DNA of 64,000 bases from Roseivirga pacifica (GTDB lineage Bacteria; Bacteroidota; Bacteroidia; Cytophagales; Cyclobacteriaceae), in NCBI RefSeq assembly GCF_900111145.1, contig NZ_FOIR01000001.1, positions 813,501 through 877,500 of the forward strand, written 5' to 3'. Shown one piece after another: positions 18,725-25,390 of this stretch. The notes under the pieces were generated by a model. It was not told where the DNA came from, ran no database searches, and was given only the letters and a program-made list of their open reading frames with translations. The position numbers and the translations under genes are program-made. How positions within the stretch are numbered: the stretch's first letter is position 1; each line of letters starts with the position of its first letter.

Positions 18725-19269
18725 TATGGGTTATTCAATTTCTTCTTAACTCTTTGGAGACACTTGTATTTCAAATTCTTTACAGTGTTTCCATTTTTGT
18801 AATCTAATACATCGGCTATTTCTTCTGTCGATAAATTATTGAAGTAAAATAGCTTTAGTATATCTGCACATGGAGATCCAAGTTCTTGAATAATCTTTTC
18901 TAACCGCCTCAATCTTTCTCCTCGATTGGAACTTGGGGAATCAATCACTTCTATCAAGTCATTTTCATCTAATGAGTCTTGGTAAGTGAATTTTGATTGC
19001 CTACGGGTATCAGAGAGCAACTTGTTTTTTCCTATAGAAAACAGGTATGTCTTTATTCCCGCATCGTTCATTTCCTCAACACTTTTGTCTATGACATTCT
19101 CATAGAGCGTAATAATAGAGTACTGGTAAATGTCTATCGCTTCGTCTTTGCTGCATTTGTGCGTATACACAATCCAGTTAATAAAGCTGGGACGGTACGT
19201 CTTATAAATTTCCTCGAGCGCAGTTCGATCACCTCGTTGCAATCGGAAAATCCAAGAGTCTTCACGCAT
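18724..19269 (-). CDS. RNA polymerase ECF-type sigma-70 factor
   Basis: This 181-residue sigma factor has region 2 at about 20-95 (ALEEIYKTYRPSFINWIVY, AIDIYQYSIITLYENV, IKTYLFSIGKNKLL) and region 4 at about 120-178 (PCADILKLFYFNNLSTEEIADVLDYKNGNTVKNLKYKCL), the latter being the HTH that reads the -35 element. It is cotranscribed and translationally coupled with the TPR anti-sigma-like gene. The upstream region (19264-19313) carries a motif repeated in front of the divergent receiver gene, which fits ECF autoregulation. Confidence 0.9.
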   Translation of the reverse strand: MREDSWIFRLQRGDRTALEEIYKTYRPSFINWIVYTHKCSKDEAIDIYQYSIITLYENVIDKSVEEMNDAGIKTYLFSIGKNKLLSDTRRQSKFTYQDSLDENDLIEVIDSPSSNRGERLRRLEKIIQELGSPCADILKLFYFNNLSTEEIADVLDYKNGNTVKNLKYKCLQRVKKKLNNP

Positions 19270-19313
19270 ACTCTATATCATTTAGTGATTTAGAAATCGA
19301 AAGGTCACCCATT
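19264..19313 (-). promoter_or_regulatory. Candidate ECF-type promoter of the sigma gene
   Basis: On the minus strand AATGGGTGACCTTT (19313-19300) is followed after 9 bases by AATCACT and a conserved AGAG just before the ATG. The same layout precedes the receiver gene in the opposite direction. GTGACC and CACT are spaced 15 bases apart, compatible with -35/-10 elements of an ECF sigma factor. A dimeric operator with GTGA/TCAC half-sites is an alternative. Confidence 0.5.
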
Positions 19314-19446
19314 CGGAAGAATTTTTTTTTGAAAAAAAACATTGGTTCCCCCACCAAGCTAAATTTTGAAGAAAAATTCATGTGTACACGTAGAATAGTA
19401 ATAAAAGCCTGAAGTAACGAAAAAAAATCAGAAAATAAATAGGTCA

Positions 19447-19499
19447 AATGGGTGACCTTTGGGGTTTCCCAATCACTTAAACTTACAGAGGAAAAGTTT
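19447..19499 (+). promoter_or_regulatory. Candidate ECF-type promoter of the receiver gene
   Basis: AATGGGTGACCTTT (19447-19460), a 10-base spacer, AATCACT and then ACAGAG repeat the element found in front of the divergent sigma gene. The two copies form a perfect 14-base inverted repeat across the intergenic region. GTGACC to CACT spacing is 16 bases here. Confidence 0.5.
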
Positions 19500-19982
19500 A
19501 TGGGCGCTAGATCATACTTTTTATTGAATGACGAGATCACATCTACCGATGAGGTTTTTGTAGATAAGTCGCAGGAAGTTTCCGGAAACGCAGATTTACT
19601 CAAGGGTGTAAAAATCTTGGTAATCGATGATAACCCTATTAATCTTAGTGTAGCTGAGAAAACCCTTTCCAAATTTGGAGCTGTTAGTTATAAGTCTTAT
19701 TCGGCAAAGGACGGAATAAAACAGTTTGTTTCAAACCAAGTAGACATTGTGTTGATGGATTTACACATGCCACTTATCGATGGATTTGAAGCAACAAAGC
19801 TTATAAAGCAAACTAAAGAGTTTCAAAATAACCCCATTCCTATATTAGCTTATACAACTTATTCTTACAGCGAGGTAAAAGAGGCCATAAAAAAATATGG
19901 TTTGGATGGTTACATCGGTAAACCATTTACGCAAGCCCATGTTGTGGAAACTATTATTGCTTCGATTCAAAAGAAGAAATAG
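19500..19982 (+). CDS. Stand-alone response regulator receiver protein
   Basis: This 160-residue protein has one REC domain at about 37-160. Acidic pocket Asp43/Asp44 (VIDDNPINLSVA), phosphoacceptor Asp87 (VLMDLHMP), the Thr switch region (ILAYTTYS) and the Lys in IGKPF are all present. There is no output domain. DDNPIN and the preceding LLKGVKILV are typical of receivers at the end of hybrid histidine kinases, and residues 1-12 (MGARSYFLLNDE) look like the end of a kinase ATPase domain, so it may descend from a truncated hybrid kinase. ATG 19500 is chosen over GTG 19452, which lies inside the promoter-like element. No partner kinase is adjacent. Confidence 0.85.
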   Translation: MGARSYFLLNDEITSTDEVFVDKSQEVSGNADLLKGVKILVIDDNPINLSVAEKTLSKFGAVSYKSYSAKDGIKQFVSNQVDIVLMDLHMPLIDGFEATKLIKQTKEFQNNPIPILAYTTYSYSEVKEAIKKYGLDGYIGKPFTQAHVVETIIASIQKKK

Positions 19983-20036
19983 CCTACCCGCGGTCATTCA
20001 TTAAACAATTCTTATTGTAATTCGCTTTCCAAAAAC

Positions 20037-20044
20037 TATTTTTG
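20037..20044 (+). promoter_or_regulatory. Putative -7 promoter element of glyA
   Basis: TATTTTTG matches the Bacteroidota -7 consensus TAnnTTTG and lies 15 bases before ATG 20060. A clear TTTG -33 element is not visible at the usual spacing. Confidence 0.45.
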
Positions 20045-20059
20045 GCAAAAACTACTGGT

Positions 20060-21334
20060 ATGCCAAAGGATCAAGCAATATTCGATTTAATAGCTAAAGA
20101 AAAGGAAAGACAAACCAATGGTATTGAGCTAATTGCTTCAGAGAACTATGCTTCTGAAGAAGTGATAGCTGCCATGGGTACTATTCTCACCAATAAATAT
20201 GCTGAAGGCCTACCGGGCAAGCGGTATTATGGCGGTTGCGAAGTAGTAGACGAAATTGAAACCTTAGCTATTGAGCGAGTAAAGCAGTTGTTTGGCGCCA
20301 CTTGGGCAAATGTGCAACCGCACTCTGGTGCTCAGGCAAATGCTGCCGTTATGCTGGCTTGCCTTAAGCCAGGTGATAAAATCCTGGGTTTCGACCTTTC
20401 TCATGGAGGGCACCTTACACATGGCTCGCCAGTTAACTTCTCAGGTAAACTTTATCAACCTTTGTTCTACGGAGTAGAAAAGGAAACAGGTTTAATCGAC
20501 TGGAATAAAGTAGAAGAGACCGCTAAGAAGGAAAAGCCACAAATGATTATTTGCGGTGCTTCGGCTTACAGTAGAGATTGGGATTATGCAAAACTTAGAA
20601 GCATTGCCGATGAGGTAGGTGCTTTGCTTTTGGCAGATATTTCTCACCCAGCAGGGCTAATTTCTAGAGGTCTTTTAACTGATCCGCTGGAGCATTGCCA
20701 TATTGTAACTACCACAACCCACAAAACTTTGCGTGGGCCAAGAGGTGGTTTAATTATGATGGGAGAAGACTTTGAAAACCCTTGGGGTTTGAAAACCCCA
20801 AAAGGCGCTACTCGAATGATGTCTCAATTGCTAGACTCGGGGGTTTTCCCTGGCACGCAAGGTGGACCGCTAGAGCATGTAATTGCAGCAAAAGCAGTGG
20901 CTTTTGGCGAAGCACTTAGCGATGATTACATGGACTATGTGCTTCAGGTTAAGAAAAACGCTGCCGTAATGGGCAAAGCATTTGTAGACAAGGGTTATGA
21001 GATAATTTCTGGTGGAACAGATAACCACTTGTTGCTAATTGACCTTAGATCTAAAGGGCTTTCTGGTAAGATTGCTGAAGAAACTTTAGGTAAGGCTGAT
21101 ATTACCATTAATAAAAACATGGTGCCTTTTGACGATAAGTCACCGTTTGTTACTTCAGGTATGAGGGTGGGAACCCCAGCCGTAACCACTCGTGGATTGG
21201 TTGAAGATGATATGCAGAGAATAGTTGATTTAATTGATAGTGCTTTAATGAATCATGAGAATGAGGCAAAACTTGCATCGATTAAATCGGAAGTAAACAA
21301 CTGGATGAGTTCTTATCCGCTTTTCAAAAAATAA
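20060..21334 (+). CDS. glyA: Serine hydroxymethyltransferase
   Basis: This 424-residue PLP enzyme interconverts serine and glycine with tetrahydrofolate and is the main source of one-carbon units. Diagnostic segments include [31 protein letters not shown] and the PLP lysine (about Lys222) in [16 protein letters not shown] 20060 is preferred over TTG 20042, because TATTTTTG (20037-20044), a good match to the Bacteroidota -7 element TAnnTTTG, overlaps the TTG. It is followed directly by tatC, and the genes run on into rpiB. Confidence 0.97.
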   Translation: MPKDQAIFDLIAKEKERQTNGIELIASENYASEEVIAAMGTILTNKYAEGLPGKRYYGGCEVVDEIETLAIERVKQLFGATWANVQPHSGAQANAAVMLACLKPGDKILGFDLSHGGHLTHGSPVNFSGKLYQPLFYGVEKETGLIDWNKVEETAKKEKPQMIICGASAYSRDWDYAKLRSIADEVGALLLADISHPAGLISRGLLTDPLEHCHIVTTTTHKTLRGPRGGLIMMGEDFENPWGLKTPKGATRMMSQLLDSGVFPGTQGGPLEHVIAAKAVAFGEALSDDYMDYVLQVKKNAAVMGKAFVDKGYEIISGGTDNHLLLIDLRSKGLSGKIAEETLGKADITINKNMVPFDDKSPFVTSGMRVGTPAVTTRGLVEDDMQRIVDLIDSALMNHENEAKLASIKSEVNNWMSSYPLFKK

Positions 21335-22168
21335 TTGGCACTCGATCAGATTTCTGAAAATACAGAAGAGAAGGAAATGACCTTCTTAGACCACCTCGAG
21401 GAATTGAGGTGGCATTTGGTACGCTCTGTAGCGGCCATTTTCGTTTTTACTATAGCAGCTTTTTTGGCCAAAAGTTTTATTTGGGATACGGTCATTTTCG
21501 GGCCTACTAAGCCTGATTTTTGGACTTACCAGAAGCTTTGCGAATTGGCCGAGGCGGTTAAAACACCTAGCTTATGTATTGGTAAGGATATTCCTATGGA
21601 CTTGCAAAACAGGGAAATTACGGGGCAGTTTACACAGCACATTCTTTCCTCTTTTATAGCTGGTTTAATTTTGGCCTTTCCATATGCTTTTTGGGAGATA
21701 TGGAGGTTTATTAAGCCAGGGCTTCGAGGTTCTGAAGCTAAAGCTTCGAGAGGTGCGGTAGTTGTGGTGTCCTTTCTATTCCTTAGCGGGGTTCTGTTTG
21801 GTTACTTCATTGTTACACCGCTCAGTATTAACTTTTTAAGTAATTATTCGCTTAGCTCTTCGATAGTCAATTTAATAGATATTAAGTCACTGGTTAGCTT
21901 AGTGGTTACCCTTGCCTTGGCCTGTGGGTTAATGTTTCAGCTACCCGTGGTAACCTACTTTTTGTCTAAAACAGGCTTGGTTACTCCAGAGCTTATGAAA
22001 ACCTACAGAAGGCACTCTTTTGTGGTAATACTGGTTGTATCGGCAGTCATTACACCGCCCGATGTTATTAGCCAAGTACTCATTGCCTTTCCGCTAGTGT
22101 TCCTCTATGAGGTGAGTATTGTTATTTCGAGACGCATTCAGAAACAGATGGACGAAAAGTTAGCATAA
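21335..22168 (+). CDS. tatC: Sec-independent protein translocase TatC
   Basis: This 277-residue inner-membrane protein has six helices. It is the twin-arginine signal receptor of the Tat pathway that exports folded proteins. The hallmark N-terminus MTFLDHLEELRWHLVRS is present, as are FIKPGLRGSEAKASRG and VVSAVITPPDVISQ. A TTG immediately after the glyA stop gives a 14-residue leader (LALDQISENTEEKE) like that of many Bacteroidota TatC proteins; ATG 21377 is the alternative. No tatA/B gene lies in the window. It overlaps the rpiB start by one base. Confidence 0.95.
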   Translation: MALDQISENTEEKEMTFLDHLEELRWHLVRSVAAIFVFTIAAFLAKSFIWDTVIFGPTKPDFWTYQKLCELAEAVKTPSLCIGKDIPMDLQNREITGQFTQHILSSFIAGLILAFPYAFWEIWRFIKPGLRGSEAKASRGAVVVVSFLFLSGVLFGYFIVTPLSINFLSNYSLSSSIVNLIDIKSLVSLVVTLALACGLMFQLPVVTYFLSKTGLVTPELMKTYRRHSFVVILVVSAVITPPDVISQVLIAFPLVFLYEVSIVISRRIQKQMDEKLA

Positions 22169-22608
22169 TGAAAAAGATAGGATTAGGAGGAGATCACGCT
22201 GGTTTCAGCTACAAAGAAAAAATCAAAGGCTATTTGGAATCTAAAGGCTATGAAGTAAAGGACTTTGGTCCGTTTTCTTCAGAGTCTGCCGATTACCCAG
22301 ATTTTGTACACCCATTGGCAACCGCTGTGGAAGCTGGTGAAATGGACTTTGGAATAGCTATTTGCGGAAGCGGAAATGGCGTTTGCATTACTGTAAACAA
22401 ACATCAGGGTATAAGAGGTGCCTTGGTTTGGAATACCGAGTTGGCTGCTTTGGCGCGCCAGCACAATAATGCCAACATAGTGTGTATTCCTGAAAGGTTC
22501 GTATCCTACGATTTAGCTCAAGAAATGGTGGAGACCTTTTTAACTACCGACTTTGAGGGTGGTAGACATGAAAGAAGGGTGAGTAAAATCGCCTGTGCCA
22601 CTAAATAA
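22168..22608 (+). CDS. rpiB: Ribose 5-phosphate isomerase B
   Basis: This 146-residue RpiB/LacA-type enzyme interconverts ribose 5-phosphate and ribulose 5-phosphate in the pentose phosphate pathway. The substrate-binding GGDHAGFSYKEK and catalytic-cysteine GIAICGSGNGVCI motifs are intact, and HNNANIVCIPER is typical of the family. Its ATG overlaps the tatC stop (TAATG). Its 3' end overlaps the convergent DUF6427 gene by 8 bases. Confidence 0.96.
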   Translation: MKKIGLGGDHAGFSYKEKIKGYLESKGYEVKDFGPFSSESADYPDFVHPLATAVEAGEMDFGIAICGSGNGVCITVNKHQGIRGALVWNTELAALARQHNNANIVCIPERFVSYDLAQEMVETFLTTDFEGGRHERRVSKIACATK

Positions 22609-23629
22609 ATAGAAAGACAATTCCATTCAGAAGCACTAACCACACCAGTGCTTCTGATTTCCACTTCTTATTAAAGCCAAGAACGTTTTTCGAAAGGAAA
22701 TAGGCCATTGGCAGTGATAGAAATTCATAGTGGATAATTCCGCCCTTTACTAAATAGAATGTACCTACGAATAGCGCGAAAAAGAGCAGCCATGTCATTA
22801 TGCGCTGTACGTAAATCTGGTGGTTGGTCATTCTTGCTCCTGAGAAGCTTGTGAGCGCCCCCCATAGCGAAAACACTAATGGTAAAACCACCACTTTACC
22901 CATGGTAAGCGCTTGCGGCTTGAACCCGATATTGGTGATTGAAGACCAAATGTGGGTTAAAAATTCAACATGTTTATCGCTATAGAGAAAGTAGGTGAAA
23001 ACAACGATTATCGGTAGCAAAAAGCCGAAGCTCATCAGAAAATACCTTCTACTCAAAGTGCTTGAATAAAAGATATATATAAGAATAACAATTGACCAAA
23101 ACACCGCATAGGGAATAAAAAATAGCGCAGCTAAGCCAATGGTAACCCCAGTGCTTAAAATGTTCTCCTCGCTACCTCTGAACTTTATGTGATCCAGCAA
23201 AAAGCCAAGCGCCAGCAACAAAAACGTCATGCCGACCAATTGGGGCGATAGCAGAAGGCTGCTTTTGCTTGCCAGAGTAAGTAAAATGTAAAAAAGGCCA
23301 GGGATGTAGGTATTATCTTTTAGCGCATTGTTGCGAATGAAAAGGTCAGAAATTAATACCGTATTAATTAATACAAACACGCCAGCAAGCAGAGCCGAAA
23401 GCCAAATGCCGTTGGTTAAATCAACCAATTGCCACAATAGCATATAAAGCGGGCCAACCTCTTTATCAACTCCATTGAGCAAACCGTCACTTATCGCACC
23501 AGCAAAGTCTAAATCAGGTCTTGTTACTTCTGCCAAGGGTATGGCAAAAATCACCACGCGACCGACTATTAACGCAATGGTTAATAATACCAGTCTGTAA
23601 GGGTCGTTTGTTCGGAAGAGCTTTATCAA
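22601..23629 (-). CDS. DUF6427 family integral membrane protein
   Basis: This roughly 342-residue protein is strongly hydrophobic with about ten membrane helices. It starts LIKLFRTNDPYRLVLLTIAL, the usual beginning of the Bacteroidota DUF6427 family. I place the start at TTG 23629. The longer frame to 23728 would overlap the divergent rbfA start and add non-conserved residues. TTAATTTCG just before it resembles a -7 promoter element. The function of the family is unknown. It overlaps rpiB at the 3' end. Confidence 0.8.
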   Translation of the reverse strand: MIKLFRTNDPYRLVLLTIALIVGRVVIFAIPLAEVTRPDLDFAGAISDGLLNGVDKEVGPLYMLLWQLVDLTNGIWLSALLAGVFVLINTVLISDLFIRNNALKDNTYIPGLFYILLTLASKSSLLLSPQLVGMTFLLLALGFLLDHIKFRGSEENILSTGVTIGLAALFFIPYAVFWSIVILIYIFYSSTLSRRYFLMSFGFLLPIIVVFTYFLYSDKHVEFLTHIWSSITNIGFKPQALTMGKVVVLPLVFSLWGALTSFSGARMTNHQIYVQRIMTWLLFFALFVGTFYLVKGGIIHYEFLSLPMAYFLSKNVLGFNKKWKSEALVWLVLLNGIVFLFI

Positions 23630-23707
23630 GGCGAAATTAATTGCGAGTGCAAATAAGCTAAATTTGACGCATAAGGAAAATACAGTTTTTAATCGGATAT
23701 TTGCCCC

Positions 23708-24091
23708 ATGACAGCAAGCAAGCGACAACTCAAGTTTTCTAAATTAATTCAGCAAGAGATCAGTGCCATTTTACAATCGCAGTTTTACAGCGAGTTCAAT
23801 GGAAAACTCGTATCGGTAACCGATGTTGAAATGAGCCCAGACCTTGGTCTTGCACGAATCTATATCAGCGTATTCCCTATCAGCTTTTCAGACGATGCAC
23901 TGAATTTAATTAATGACAAAAAGAGCAAAGTACGTGGCGAGTTAGGTCGAAAAATTGGCAAGCAAGTGCGTATTGTACCAGAGCTGGCGTTCTTCTTAGA
24001 CGCAACGGCCGAAAATGCGCAGTCAATAGATAAGCTGCTAGATTCTCTCGAAATTCCTGAAGAAGGCGATAGCGAAACCGAAGAAGATTGA
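23708..24091 (+). CDS. rbfA: Ribosome-binding factor A
   Basis: This 127-residue KH-fold protein assists late 30S ribosome maturation. Typical segments are RQLKFSKLIQQEISAILQSQ, VSVTDVEMSPDLGLARIYISV and RIVPELAFFLDATAENAQSIDKLLD. GATATTTG at 23696-23703 sits four bases before the ATG, suggesting a very short or absent leader. It overlaps the following permease gene by four bases. Confidence 0.95.
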   Translation: MTASKRQLKFSKLIQQEISAILQSQFYSEFNGKLVSVTDVEMSPDLGLARIYISVFPISFSDDALNLINDKKSKVRGELGRKIGKQVRIVPELAFFLDATAENAQSIDKLLDSLEIPEEGDSETEED

Positions 24092-25314
24092 ATGTCTCCA
24101 GTTTTATAGCAAAGCGGTACTTTACTGCTAAAAAGTCGAACAACTTTATCCAGATTCTTTCTTGGGTTTCAATGATTGGCGTGGCCATTGGCACCATGAC
24201 TTTGGTAATTGTGCTTTCCGTTTTTAATGGCTTGCAACACGTTTTGCGCACCGTTTATGGTACGTTTGACCCCGACTTAAAAGTAGAAATAGCAGAGGGC
24301 AAAAACTTTACGATTTCAGAAGACGAGCTAAATGCCATTAGGGCCATAGACGGTGTCGCTGGTGTAGCCCAGGTAATTGAAGAAAACGTGGTTTTCAGCT
24401 ATCAAGAAAGCCAAACGGTGGTGCGAATTAAGGGCATTAGCGATGAGTTTTTAGCCCATAATCAATTAGATACGGTTTTGGTTACTGGTCGCGTTCGGTT
24501 TGAAGAACGAGGCAAAGACTTTGCCGTAATGGGCATAGGTGTGGCTTACAAACTGGGGGTGCTAATGGAAAGCAACTCCTTGGAAATAGAAGCGATCTAT
24601 CCGCGAAAGATAAGGCCAGGAGCCCTTATGTCGGCTAATTCTTTAAACAGAAAGAGAATTTTTCCGGCCGCTATTTTTCAGGTAGAACAAAGCTTTGACG
24701 AAAAATACGTAATGACCTCACTCGACTTTGCTAGCGACCTTACCAACTTTGGTGATAAGCGAACAAGCTTAGAAATTTATTATGCTGAAGGAGCCAGTGA
24801 GAGTCGGGTTAGAGCTGGCCTAAACCAAGTACTGGGTGCTGGCTTTAATATTTTAAATGGAGATGAACAGCATGCCGATCTTCTGAGGGCTGTTAAAATT
24901 GAAAAGCTCTTCGTCTATATCGCACTGTCATTCATTACGGCCATCGCTTCATTCAATATTTTCTTTTGCCTTAGCATGCTGGCCATTGAAAAACGCAAGG
25001 ACGTTTCGGTGCTTTTTGCCTTTGGTGCAGATCAAAAATTGATCAAACGCATTTTTCTTAAGCAGGGCGGAATAATTGCCTTAACGGGAGCCATATTTGG
25101 CATTGGTTTAGGCGTAGTCATTTGTTGGCTGCAAGAAACCTACGGACTCATTAGCATGGGCATGTCTAGTTCTTTGGTACAGGCCTATCCGGTTAAGTTG
25201 GTGTGGTCAGATGTGGCTTTGGTTGGGCTCAGCATTGCAATAATTACTGTACTTACCTCATATCGTCCTGCACTTTTAGCATCTCGCATTGAACCCATCA
25301 AATATTTGGACTAA
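24088..25314 (+). CDS. LolC/FtsX-type ABC transporter permease
   Basis: This 408-residue inner-membrane protein begins NVSSFIAKRYFTAKKSNNFIQILSWVS and has a first helix (MIGVAIGTMTLVIVLSVFNG), a large MacB-like periplasmic domain (about 50-265) and three C-terminal helices. This is the layout of LolC/LolE, which release lipoproteins from the inner membrane with a LolD ATPase; no ATPase is adjacent. The start is a TTG overlapping the rbfA stop, since the nearby ATG is out of frame. Confidence 0.88.
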   Translation: MNVSSFIAKRYFTAKKSNNFIQILSWVSMIGVAIGTMTLVIVLSVFNGLQHVLRTVYGTFDPDLKVEIAEGKNFTISEDELNAIRAIDGVAGVAQVIEENVVFSYQESQTVVRIKGISDEFLAHNQLDTVLVTGRVRFEERGKDFAVMGIGVAYKLGVLMESNSLEIEAIYPRKIRPGALMSANSLNRKRIFPAAIFQVEQSFDEKYVMTSLDFASDLTNFGDKRTSLEIYYAEGASESRVRAGLNQVLGAGFNILNGDEQHADLLRAVKIEKLFVYIALSFITAIASFNIFFCLSMLAIEKRKDVSVLFAFGADQKLIKRIFLKQGGIIALTGAIFGIGLGVVICWLQETYGLISMGMSSSLVQAYPVKLVWSDVALVGLSIAIITVLTSYRPALLASRIEPIKYLD

Positions 25315-25390
25315 ATAAGCGCCAAGAACCTAAAATCTCTTTTTGGAAACAGCCATTAATCTTTAATTTGCGAATCGGATTTTTGCAAAA

